Assembly (NCBI GenBank): GCA_023663025.1
Contig: JAMPIC010000030.1
Location: 1 to 22,160 of the forward strand
Direction of reading: 5' to 3'
DNA: 22,160 nucleotides
DNA from: Prevotella sp.
GTDB taxonomy: Bacteria > Bacillota > Clostridia > Oscillospirales > Ruminococcaceae
Position 1 is the stretch's first letter. Each line of letters opens with the position of its first letter. A program made the position numbers and the translations under genes. The notes below the pieces were generated by a model, which was given only the letters and a program-made list of their open reading frames with translations, made no database searches and was not told the origin of the DNA. Below are positions 14,522 to 21,587 of this stretch, piece by piece.

Positions 14522-14751
14522 GTAAATTGGTGTTTGGCGATGTATAATTTTTGCGGACATCGTAGGGCGGAGGCTTGCTCCCGCCTATCTTGTCCCAATC
14601 GAATACGTTCGTAGGGGCGGGGTTTCCCCGCCCGCGGGATATGTAACCAACGGGACGGGAAACCCGTCCCCTACGGAATTTTACCGCAAACCTATTCAGG
14701 CGGGAGCAAGCCCCCACCCTACGAACATTACGCCGCCAAACACCAATTTAC
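14522..14751. repeat. 230-bp nested palindrome, MITE-like
   Basis: Three inverted repeats sit inside each other. The outer pair is perfect over 18 bp (GTAAATTGGTGTTTGGCG at 14522-14539 against 14734-14751). The middle pair matches at 24 of 26 (14561-14586 against 14698-14723). The inner pair matches at 20 of 24 (14610-14633 against 14652-14675), and each inner arm is itself a palindrome. The whole element could fold into one cruciform. It lies in the 549-base gap between the divergent regulator and phosphodiesterase genes and holds no gene. It resembles a non-autonomous mobile repeat. I cannot see whether other copies exist. Confidence 0.8.
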
Positions 14752-14779
14752 AGCACCGCCGATTCTTCCCGATAATGTT

Positions 14780-14788
14780 ATTTTACCA
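14780..14788 (-). promoter_or_regulatory. Possible -10 of the two-component operon
   Basis: On the minus strand TGGTAAAAT gives an extended -10, but no good -35 stands 17 bases upstream. If it is used, the whole 230-bp palindrome lies in the 5' leader of the regulator mRNA. This is a weak call. Confidence 0.3.
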
Positions 14789-14848
14789 TTAAAATGTGTC
14801 GGAATTGTGAAAGTTTATCCGCTTTTCAGTGTTTATTTTTTATAAATA

Positions 14849-14877
14849 TTGACAAAAATAAATTTAGTTTGTATAAT
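14849..14877 (+). promoter_or_regulatory. Consensus promoter of the GGDEF/EAL operon
   Basis: TTGACA (14849-14854), 17 bases, TATAAT (14872-14877). Transcription should start near 14884. Confidence 0.9.
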
Positions 14878-14883
14878 ATATTT

Positions 14884-15009
14884 GTAAGGAATACTAAACC
14901 CTGATTTCGCGTTACGGCTTTGTCGGTCTGCGGACGTGCCAAATAAAGCGTCATCGGAGCTGTCTTAGCCGTTTTATATATGCCAAAGTCCTCGGGAGGG
15001 GTGATTTAA
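14884..15009 (+). other. Possibly structured leader of the GGDEF/EAL gene
   Basis: About 126 untranslated bases. ACGGCT (14914-14919) can pair with AGCCGT (14967-14972), enclosing GACG/CGTC (14933-14936 with 14949-14952). I looked for the cyclic di-GMP riboswitch core and did not find it. It may only be a long leader. Confidence 0.3.
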
Positions 15010-17304
15010 ATGCGTAAATACTCAAAGGTGATAGTTATCACCGCTTCATATGCCGCACTTGCACTCACGGCTTTCAATATTGCGCTGAGAATGCCGGATC
15101 ATATGGGCGCCATCATGGGCTGCTTTGCCGCCGCCGCTGTGATCTCCATTGCCATACTCGTTTTTTGCCTTGTGAATTTCGAGCGCGAACGCGCCCGAAA
15201 AGAACGGGAAAATATTTTCCAAATAATGCAGAGCATCAACGCCATGGCTATCCTTTGGGACGCCGATTTCCGATTTGTCGAGGTGAACAGCTGCCTGACA
15301 AATTCCATCGGCTATACGTCACAGGATCTTTCCGATATCAAAACCCTTAAAAAGGTTCTCCCCGCGGACGCTTTCGCTCCCAGTCTCCAGGCTGTCGTAA
15401 ACAACCGCGACGAGGAATTCTACGTTACCGCCAAGGGCGGCGCAAAGGTCTGCACCATATGGAACACCTCCATAGTCAGCGTAACCTCCGACCGCAAACG
15501 CTCTCGCTACCTTATGCTCTCGATAGGTCTCGACCTTTCCGAATCCATTAAAATGAAAGAGGATCTTATCAAGTACTCGAAAGAACTTGCCGAATCCGAA
15601 ACACGCTACAGCCTTTCCATGGAGCTTTCCGAGATAGGTCTGCTCCTAAAGGCTTCGGGAAGTTCAAGCTACTATGTTTCGGAACAGCTCAGAAATATGC
15701 TGGGACTAAACTCCGAATATATTTCCGATGGCGTGCTGAGAGCGCGTTTCCACCCGTCGGACGTTATGACTTTCGACGCTTTGGGCGGGGCAATGCTTAA
15801 CTGCGCCATGCAGGACGAGGAAACCGCCCGCGCCGTTCACTGCACCGAATTCCGGCTGCTTTCCGCAGACAACACCTACCGCTGGTATCAGTTCCGCTAT
15901 AAGATCAATCCCGGCAAGACAAAGCTTTTGGCGGACATCGGCGGCGCTATCCTCGATATCACAAAGGATAAGGAAAAGGACAGCCTTATCGAAAAAATGG
16001 CGTACATCGACGACGTTACCCAAATCTATAACAGAAACAAATTTATGCAGATCGGTCAGGAAATATTCGACTGCTCACGGGATTCCGAGCTTAATTACTG
16101 GGTGATTGTTCTGGACATCGACAATTTCCACATTATTAACGACACCTGCGGCTATACTAACGGAAACAAGCTTCTTAACGAGTTCGGCAAGGCTGTGCAG
16201 GACGCGCTCACGTCCGGAGGCTTCGGCGCAAGAATAGGCGGCGATAACTTTGCCCTGCTTATCAAGGACAACGGCGACGAGCAGCTCCCCGTTCACATCA
16301 TACAAAGGATACAGGACGAATTCAAAACCATCTGCGCGGACAGCTTCTCCTCGCAGGGAATGACCTGTTCGGCAGGTTACTGCAAGATGTCCGACGGCGG
16401 CGAGGATTTCGCTCAGATACTCGACCACGCGGAATTTTCCCTCAGTATGTCCGACGGCACGAAAAGCGATATTATCCGCTACGACAACGCGGTGCATGAC
16501 AAGATCATCAAGAGCGCGGCTATCGAGAACGAGCTTGTCAAGGCTATCGAGAACAACGAGCTGGTGCTTTACTATCAGCCTAAGATACATCTTGTCAACG
16601 GCACGCTTATCGGTATGGAAGCGCTTATCCGCTGGGTAAGACCGGACGGTACGGTTGTTCCTCCCGCCGACTTTATTCCCGTGGCTGAAAGCTCTCTCCT
16701 TATAACCAAAATCAGCGACTTCGTTCTGTACGAAGCCTGCCGCCAGAACAAGGCATGGCAGGATATGGGTCTGCCGCCCATCACGGTGTCCATCAACCTT
16801 ACAGCGGTGGACTTCTACCAGACCGACGTCAAGGAATCCATTATCCGCGCACTGGACGCCACGGGTCTCGACCCGCAGTGGCTGGACGTGGAGCTTACCG
16901 AATCCCTCGCCCTGAAAGATATCGACCACGCTATCCAGCAGATGCAGGAGATAAGGGATTTGGGCGTAAAGCTTTCCATGGACGACTTCGGTACGGGCTA
17001 TTCGTCCCTCAGCTATATTCAGGTGCTGCCTATCACGCTGCTTAAGCTTGACCGCTCCTTTATAATGTATCTTGAGGAGGACGAAATATCCCGCGAGATC
17101 GTTTCAGCGGTTATCAGAATAGCCAAGTCCAAGAAGATCGAAACTATCGCCGAGGGCATCGAGACCGTCGGTCAGGCGGATATCCTGAAGCAGGCGGGCT
17201 GCGACCACGCTCAGGGGTATTTCTACGGCAAGCCCATGCCCAAGGATAAATTCGAGGAATTTATGAAGATGAAAGCCCGCGAGGCGTCTTCGGTAAACGC
17301 GTGA
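15010..17304 (+). CDS. PAS-GGDEF-EAL protein, probable cyclic di-GMP phosphodiesterase
   Basis: 764 residues. Two N-terminal membrane helices (about 8-27 and 34-55), then two PAS-like sensor regions (about 70-180 and 195-330), a GGDEF domain (about 340-490) and an EAL domain (about 505-755). The GGDEF signature reads GGDNF (410-414), so the glutamate needed for cyclase activity is replaced and synthesis is unlikely. GTP binding as an allosteric signal remains possible. The EAL site looks complete: E537 (EALIRW), NLT, ELTES, Asp658/Asp659 in DDFGTGYSS, KLDRSF, Glu715 in AEGIET, and QGYFYGKP. GGGAGGGG lies eight bases before the ATG. A small gene follows after 15 bases, so this heads a three-gene operon. 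Confidence 0.93.
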   Translation: MRKYSKVIVITASYAALALTAFNIALRMPDHMGAIMGCFAAAAVISIAILVFCLVNFERERARKERENIFQIMQSINAMAILWDADFRFVEVNSCLTNSIGYTSQDLSDIKTLKKVLPADAFAPSLQAVVNNRDEEFYVTAKGGAKVCTIWNTSIVSVTSDRKRSRYLMLSIGLDLSESIKMKEDLIKYSKELAESETRYSLSMELSEIGLLLKASGSSSYYVSEQLRNMLGLNSEYISDGVLRARFHPSDVMTFDALGGAMLNCAMQDEETARAVHCTEFRLLSADNTYRWYQFRYKINPGKTKLLADIGGAILDITKDKEKDSLIEKMAYIDDVTQIYNRNKFMQIGQEIFDCSRDSELNYWVIVLDIDNFHIINDTCGYTNGNKLLNEFGKAVQDALTSGGFGARIGGDNFALLIKDNGDEQLPVHIIQRIQDEFKTICADSFSSQGMTCSAGYCKMSDGGEDFAQILDHAEFSLSMSDGTKSDIIRYDNAVHDKIIKSAAIENELVKAIENNELVLYYQPKIHLVNGTLIGMEALIRWVRPDGTVVPPADFIPVAESSLLITKISDFVLYEACRQNKAWQDMGLPPITVSINLTAVDFYQTDVKESIIRALDATGLDPQWLDVELTESLALKDIDHAIQQMQEIRDLGVKLSMDDFGTGYSSLSYIQVLPITLLKLDRSFIMYLEEDEISREIVSAVIRIAKSKKIETIAEGIETVGQADILKQAGCDHAQGYFYGKPMPKDKFEEFMKMKAREASSVNA

Positions 17305-17319
17305 TTTGGAGGAACGCTT

Positions 17320-17580
17320 ATGATGTATCCGTATATGACGCTTTCCGACGAAACCGAGGTAGTTCATTCGCACTTGATAGACGGCGAAAAGGTTGTTGTG
17401 CATTTTGAACGTCCCACCGAGGAGGGTTTCCTGTCCGCAAGGTTTGAACTGCCGTCCTACAGACTGCTGTCCTGCGAGGGATATTCCCGTGAGGAAACCG
17501 ATTTCTTTAAAGAGCTGCTTCGGCATAACGCTCATCTTATCTACAAATACGCGGAATGCGGTGGTGTGAAAATTGCCTAA
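17320..17580 (+). CDS. Small protein paired with DUF4160, family not named
   Basis: 86 residues, no membrane segment. It starts MMYPYMTLSDETEVVHS and contains HFERPTEEGF and ELPSYRLLSCEGYS, which look like a compact strand-rich fold with a helical end (DFFKELLRHNAHLIYKYA). From memory similar proteins precede DUF4160 genes in gut Clostridia, taking the place that DUF2442 holds elsewhere, but I cannot name the family. GGAGG lies seven bases before the ATG. It follows the phosphodiesterase by 15 bases and overlaps the next gene by eight bases, so the two small genes are translationally coupled. Confidence 0.75.
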   Translation: MMYPYMTLSDETEVVHSHLIDGEKVVVHFERPTEEGFLSARFELPSYRLLSCEGYSREETDFFKELLRHNAHLIYKYAECGGVKIA

Positions 17581-17851
17581 TTTATTTACGGTCTGCGGAT
17601 ACAAGATATATTTTTGGGCAAACGAAAACAACGAGCCGATTCACGTTCACGTTTCAAAAGGAAAGCCGTCTCCGTCAAGTACGAAAATATGGCTGACAAA
17701 AGAGGGCGGGTGCATTACCGCAAATAATAACAGCAAAATCCCCGCTTCTGAATTAAACGAGCTTATGGAATTTATTTCCGCACAGTTTTTTCTTATCTGC
17801 GACGCGTGGAAAAAATTCTATATAATTGACGAAATAAAATTTTACTGCTGA
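17573..17851 (+). CDS. DUF4160 family protein
   Basis: 92 residues. GYKIYFWANENNEPIHVHV is the hallmark N-terminal segment of DUF4160, followed by a strand with KIWLTKEGG and a helix beginning ASELNELMEF. The usual length is 80-90. DUF4160 genes are frequently next to a second small gene and have been suspected of being toxin-antitoxin pairs. I know of no proven activity. The start is TTG at 17573, inside the end of the preceding gene, with GGTGGTG six bases upstream. The MPN start fits the family. The AT-rich end of the gene differs from its neighbours and hints at transfer. Confidence 0.82.
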   Translation: MPNLFTVCGYKIYFWANENNEPIHVHVSKGKPSPSSTKIWLTKEGGCITANNNSKIPASELNELMEFISAQFFLICDAWKKFYIIDEIKFYC

Positions 17852-17956
17852 TTACAGGGTACGGTGAAAGGAGTACGCAAAAGCCGAAAATCAAGCTGCG
17901 CTCCTTAGCCGCGCCCTTTGTTTTCGATCTATAAATTTGAACGGAGGTCATTTGTT

Positions 17957-19042
17957 ATGGCAAAAAGAAGAATAGGTATCCTCACAAGCGGAGGGGACTG
18001 CCCAGGACTTAACGCTACCATCAGAGGCGTTGCAAAGGCGTGCTTCGAGCGCATGGGCGAGGACAATGTGGAGATCGTGGGTATCCAGAACGGATACTAC
18101 GGACTTATCAACAATATCGCAAGGGAAATGAAGCCCTCGGATTTTTCGGGCATTCTCACTCAGGGAGGAACTATTCTCGGCACGAAAAGACAGCCGTTCA
18201 AGATGATGTCCGTTATCGGCGAGGACAACGTGGACAAGGTAAAAGCCATGAAAGACACCTACAAAAAGCAGAAGCTTGACTGTCTGCTGACGCTTGGCGG
18301 AAACGGAACTCACAAGACCGCCAATCTGCTCTCAAACGAGGGGCTGAACGTTATCGGTCTGCCCAAAACCATCGACAACGACATTTACGGCACTGAGGTA
18401 ACCTTCGGTTTCCACACAGCCGTTGATATAGCCACGGACGTTATCGACCGCCTGCACACCACGGCGGCTTCCCACAGCCGTATCCTTATGGTGGAGATCA
18501 TGGGCAACAAGGCGGGCTGGCTCACCCTTTACGCGGGTATCGCCGGCGGCGCGGACATTATCATAATTCCCGAAATTCCCTACGATACCAAAAAGGTCAT
18601 AGAGGCTCTCAACAAGAGAAGCGCGGCGGGAAAAACTTTCTCCATAGTAGCCGTGGCGGAGGGAGCGTTCGATACCGAGGAAGCCAAAATGAAGAAAAAA
18701 GAACGGGCAAAGGCTCGTCAGGAGGCGGGAATAGTCACCGCCACGAACCGCCTTGCCGCGCAGATACAGCAGGGAACAGGCGTCGACACAAGAGTGTGCG
18801 TTCCGGGACATATGCTCCGCGGAGGAAGTCCTTCGGCGTATGACAGAGTTCTTGCCACAAAGTTCGGCGTAAGAGCCGCGAAGCTTATCGAGCAGGAAAA
18901 ATACGGCTACTCGGTGGCAATGGTTAAGGGACTTATCACGGAAAATCCTCTGTCCGAGGTTGCGGGCAAGACAAAATTCGTTACCGAGGAGCACCAGCTT
19001 GTGGTAACGGCACGCCATTTGGGAATTTCTTTCGGCGACTGA
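17957..19042 (+). CDS. pfkA: 6-phosphofructokinase
   Basis: Phosphorylates fructose 6-phosphate to the 1,6-bisphosphate in glycolysis. 361 residues, longer than the 320 of classical bacterial PfkA. The nucleotide loop GILTSGGDCPGLNA is at 7-20, GGNGT at 114-118, and PKTIDND at 136-142 with catalytic Asp140. The usual GGDGS/T carries Asn here. The lysine in PKTIDND is typical of pyrophosphate-dependent and group III enzymes, while the Gly after Asn favours ATP. The phosphate donor is therefore not certain. The frame is open to 17918, but GGAGG lies eight bases before the ATG at 17957. I see no clear promoter in 17852-17956. A strong terminator follows. Confidence 0.93.
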   Translation: MAKRRIGILTSGGDCPGLNATIRGVAKACFERMGEDNVEIVGIQNGYYGLINNIAREMKPSDFSGILTQGGTILGTKRQPFKMMSVIGEDNVDKVKAMKDTYKKQKLDCLLTLGGNGTHKTANLLSNEGLNVIGLPKTIDNDIYGTEVTFGFHTAVDIATDVIDRLHTTAASHSRILMVEIMGNKAGWLTLYAGIAGGADIIIIPEIPYDTKKVIEALNKRSAAGKTFSIVAVAEGAFDTEEAKMKKKERAKARQEAGIVTATNRLAAQIQQGTGVDTRVCVPGHMLRGGSPSAYDRVLATKFGVRAAKLIEQEKYGYSVAMVKGLITENPLSEVAGKTKFVTEEHQLVVTARHLGISFGD

Positions 19043-19068
19043 GACGTCTTAAAATCGGGACAAAACCA

Positions 19069-19102
19069 AGCCGCAGACCTTTTTACGGGTCTGCGGCTTT
19101 TT
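19069..19102 (+). terminator. Terminator of the phosphofructokinase gene
   Basis: Perfect 11-bp stem AGCCGCAGACC/GGTCTGCGGCT (19069-19079 and 19088-19098) ending in five T. Confidence 0.93.
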
Positions 19103-19186
19103 GCGGGAAATTTTCTCCGATTGTATTTTGCGCTTGTTTTACGGAAAAATTGTTTTAATGAGAAAACCTTTCCCGTTTTCCCGCAA
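19101..19186 (+). repeat. Inverted repeat in the AraC-gene leader
   Basis: TTGCGGGAAA (19101-19110) has its exact complement at 19177-19186, 66 bases away. It could form a leader stem or reflect an operator pair. No good promoter is visible between the phosphofructokinase terminator and the AraC gene. Confidence 0.4.
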
Positions 19187-19245
19187 CTTAAATCAAGATT
19201 TTCTCCAAAAATTTTGGTATGCTTAATTTCAGGGAGGCGAACCGC

Positions 19246-20166
19246 TTGTACGAATGGAACGAGGCAATACAAAAAATGATAGACTGGATAGAGGATAATT
19301 TGTGCGAAAACCCGTCGCTTCGGCAAATGTCGGCGCAGATAGGCTATTCGCCCTATTACTGCTCGGTGCGGTTTCACGAGATAACGGGTATGACCCTGAA
19401 AAGCTATGTGGCGGGCAGACGGCTCAGGCTCGCGGCGCTTGCCATACGCGACACCGACGAGCGTATCATTGATATTGCCGTAAGGTGCGGTTACTCTTCG
19501 CAGGAGGCTCTGACGAGAGCTTTTCGGGCGGCGTTCGGGTGCACACCTGCGTCCTATCGGAGAGAACCCGTTCCCATACCGCTTTCCGTGCGGCAGGTGG
19601 TTTTAAGTCCCGAATACTACAAAAATCAAAAAGGAGAAAAAGCTATGAGCAATACTATTCTTACCGAAGCCCATGTCAGGGTGGAATTTATTCCCGCCCA
19701 CAAGTACATCGGCATATGGGAGGACAGAGCGAAACACTACGGCGAAATGTGGCAGTATCACGACTGCGATACTGTCTGCGGCATTGTCGACAGTCTAAGC
19801 AACGTCTCCGACCCCATTGTTACGGGGCACACGGCAGGCTGGTTCAAGACGGACAGCGGGCGCGGGTATTTTTACGGCACCGGCGTACCCCTCGACTACA
19901 GCGGCAAAATCCCCGACGACTTTGAATTGAGGGAATTTCCCGGGAGCTACTACCTTGTATTTTACCACCCCGCCTACGACTATCTGAAAGACAACGGCGA
20001 GGTTATGGGCAGGGTTGAAAGCCTCGCTTGGAATTACGACATAAGCAAATTCGGCGGCGGAAAGTACGAATGGAACGAGGACGTCTGCCAATGCTACCAG
20101 CGGCACTACCCCGAGGTTTTGGGGTATCAGATACTCCGCCCCGTAAAAATCAGGGCAAACCGATAA
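19246..20166 (+). CDS. AraC-family regulator with GyrI-like effector domain
   Basis: 306 residues. Residues about 5-105 hold the two AraC helix-turn-helix motifs (LRQMSAQIGYSPYYCSVRF and IIDIAVRCGYSSQEALTRAF, ending in the GCTPASYR signature). A short linker leads to an effector-binding domain of GyrI/SOUL type (about 140-300), thought to bind small hydrophobic or drug-like ligands. The frame is open to an ATG at 19219, but GGGAGG lies eight bases before the TTG at 19246, and this family usually begins with a residue followed by EWNEAI, so I use the TTG. Inside the gene AAGGAG stands eight bases before an in-frame ATG at 19645, which would make the effector domain alone (173 residues). Confidence 0.9.
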   Translation: MYEWNEAIQKMIDWIEDNLCENPSLRQMSAQIGYSPYYCSVRFHEITGMTLKSYVAGRRLRLAALAIRDTDERIIDIAVRCGYSSQEALTRAFRAAFGCTPASYRREPVPIPLSVRQVVLSPEYYKNQKGEKAMSNTILTEAHVRVEFIPAHKYIGIWEDRAKHYGEMWQYHDCDTVCGIVDSLSNVSDPIVTGHTAGWFKTDSGRGYFYGTGVPLDYSGKIPDDFELREFPGSYYLVFYHPAYDYLKDNGEVMGRVESLAWNYDISKFGGGKYEWNEDVCQCYQRHYPEVLGYQILRPVKIRANR

Positions 20167-20173
20167 AATAACG

Positions 20174-20204
20174 TTTGCAGGGGACGAAACACGTCCCCTG
20201 CAAA
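20174..20204. terminator. Bidirectional terminator between convergent regulators
   Basis: Perfect 13-bp stem TTTGCAGGGGACG/CGTCCCCTGCAAA with a 5-base loop, seven bases after the AraC-type gene and 52 bases after the XRE-type gene stop on the other strand. T-rich flanks are modest on both sides. Confidence 0.75.
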
Positions 20205-20255
20205 ATTGCCGTAATAACTGTCAACTATACAATGTACACTGTTAGCTGTCAGCTG

Positions 20256-20924
20256 TTATTCGCAAGCAATATAAATATCCATACTGTCCCCGTCCGTCTC
20301 AAAGCAGGGGATAACGTCCTTTGCCGAATGCTCGAGACCGTTCACCCGCATATACTCAAACACCGTTTTATAGCCATTGGGAATTATCACAAACGGGTTC
20401 CCAAAAGGCTTTTCGATATGCACCGCCGCGTACTTGTGCGCCGCCTGCTCGTATATCTGTACATTCGGCGGAACAACCCCCTCGGGCAGTACCCAAGCCG
20501 CCTCGTAGCCGTGCATATTGAAAACGTTTATCTGCTCCTGAGACACATTGGAAAAATCCCAGCCGATGACTTGCGGCTTGTCGATGCCGCATTCACGGGC
20601 AATGCCGAACATTCTGTTGATAGCGTCGCCCTCGGGGTCTGCACTTATAACGGCGTACTTTACATAACGGAACGCGGGGACTGTCTCAACCCGCAGGTTT
20701 GTGTATGCATCGCCGCAGGTCGCCATATCGCCGCGGAACAAGTCGTCAAGGGAACAGGTAAAAAAGCCGCAGATTTCCAGCGCCTTTTCCATTTCGGGGT
20801 ACGCCGCATCAAGCTCCCATTTTGAAACGGTCTGGCGGCTGACGTTCATTTTCTCGGCAAGCTCCTCTTGGGTCATATTTCCCCGAAGATGTCTTAAAAA
20901 CTGCAAATTTTTTCCGAAACTCAT
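20256..20924 (-). CDS. XRE-type regulator with GyrI-like effector domain
   Basis: 222 residues. The N terminus is a Cro/C1-type helix-turn-helix (MTQEELAEKMNVSRQTVSKWEL, about 16-37). The rest (about 77-222) is a GyrI-like ligand-binding domain (LRVETVPAFRYVKY, YKTVFEYMRVNGLEH, DIYIACE). It probably senses a small molecule and controls its own gene or a neighbour; a palindrome lies over the predicted transcription start. AAGGAG lies eight to nine bases before the ATG. It is convergent with an AraC-type regulator that has the same class of effector domain. Confidence 0.88.
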   Translation of the reverse strand: MSFGKNLQFLRHLRGNMTQEELAEKMNVSRQTVSKWELDAAYPEMEKALEICGFFTCSLDDLFRGDMATCGDAYTNLRVETVPAFRYVKYAVISADPEGDAINRMFGIARECGIDKPQVIGWDFSNVSQEQINVFNMHGYEAAWVLPEGVVPPNVQIYEQAAHKYAAVHIEKPFGNPFVIIPNGYKTVFEYMRVNGLEHSAKDVIPCFETDGDSMDIYIACE

Positions 20925-20945
20925 AAAAATTTCTCCTTAAAAATT

Positions 20946-20961
20946 ATTGCGATCGCATTAT
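20946..20961 (-). promoter_or_regulatory. Palindromic operator candidate of the XRE-type gene
   Basis: TGCGATCGCA (20948-20957) is a perfect palindrome with partly symmetric ATTAT flanks. It covers the predicted transcription start, 20 to 35 bases before the start codon, a usual place for self-repression by an XRE protein. Confidence 0.55.
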
Positions 20962-20962
20962 C

Positions 20963-20991
20963 AGTATAGCATTTTTTCCGCAGGCGCGCAA
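20963..20991 (-). promoter_or_regulatory. Promoter of the XRE-type gene
   Basis: On the minus strand TGC-TATACT, an extended -10 (20963-20968), with TTGCGC (20986-20991) 17 bases upstream. The -35 is poor, as is common with an extended -10. Confidence 0.6.
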
Positions 20992-21056
20992 CCAATTTGA
21001 ACGTGCAGTTTTTCGGCGAGCCGCAACTTAAAGGTGCGGAAAACCGTACCATAAAA

Positions 21057-21284
21057 ATGTGTGAAAAAAATTTGTCATTTGAGCAAACCTTTCCCGGTTT
21101 CCTGCTGAACGCGGATTTGTACAAGTGCGGCAATATCGCCGACGCCCAAGATTTGGCGCAGGATACATTGCTGGCGGGTCTGCCCGCTCTCGCGGCGGGG
21201 AAGTCCGTTGACAACCCCAAAGCATGGCCGGAAAACAACCGAGTGAAATTGATTAAAAATAAAGCCGCTGTACTGTTAATTTAA
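21057..21284 (+). pseudogene. N-terminal fragment of an ECF sigma factor
   Basis: The open frame gives 75 residues. The segment YKCGNIADAQDLAQDTLLAG...DNPKAW (split here for length) is the region 2 signature of ECF sigma-70 factors, normally followed by about 100 more residues including region 4. Here the similarity stops after the tryptophan, and the frame runs through unrelated codons into a terminator hairpin. The start of region 2 is also shortened. There is no clear ribosome site. It is a remnant of a once complete sigma gene. Confidence 0.65.
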
Positions 21285-21303
21285 ACAATACGGCGGTTTC
21301 TTT
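21261..21303 (-). terminator. Terminator hairpin downstream of the HxlR remnant
   Basis: An imperfect stem pairs 21261-21277 with 21284-21299 (CCGC/GCGG, GTA/TAC, TGTT/AACA). On the minus strand it is followed by TTTATTTTTAA, which suits the HxlR gene ending at 21356. On the plus strand TTTCTTT follows, so it may serve both. Confidence 0.5.
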
Positions 21304-21355
21304 GCAAAAGCAAAACATACTTATTTTCTCAAATGTCAGCAAAAACAGTCAAAAT

Positions 21356-21587
21356 TTAAGGTATGTACTTAAACCCCCACTCAGTCATCTCGTAAAAAAC
21401 AGGCAAAAGAGCCTTGCCCTTTTCCGTCAGCGAATATTCAACGTGAGGCGGAATTTCGTTGAACTGCACGCGGGAAATTAAACCGTCTCGCTCCAGTTCC
21501 CGCAGGGAAGCCGTCAGCATAGTATTTGTGATACTGCCGATATTCTTTTTGAGTTCGCCGAAACGTATGGGGTCTTTTATGGATAGA
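21356..21587 (-). pseudogene. HxlR-family regulator, 5' end removed by the IS
   Basis: The C-terminal 75 or so residues are a clear HxlR winged helix: DPIRFGELKKNIGSI, LRELERDGLISR and the HVEYSLTEKGKALLPV signature, ending WGFKYIP. The first 35 or so residues, with the cysteine and the recognition-helix start expected in the family, are missing. Upstream the same open frame continues to 21724, but those codons are the IS30 transposase read in another frame. The insertion point is about base 21587, where ATTTACACCCC begins. A fusion product could still be made but is unlikely to work. Confidence 0.78.

Noticed and set aside
14445..14717. 90-codon minus-strand frame across the nested palindrome
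   Set aside because: Its codons come from the palindrome itself and there is no ribosome site; it is a by-product of the repeat.
14884..15009. Cyclic di-GMP riboswitch before the GGDEF/EAL gene
   Set aside because: The conserved core (such as GGGACGCAAAGC and its receptor) is absent; kept only as an unspecified leader.
16075..16929. 284-codon minus-strand frame inside the GGDEF/EAL gene
   Set aside because: It is opposite the conserved catalytic domains and lacks any recognisable motif.
17852..17956. Small RNA or promoter before the phosphofructokinase gene
   Set aside because: GGAG and CTCC segments can pair weakly and TATAAA is present, but the -35 is poor and the TATAAA lies too near the ribosome site.
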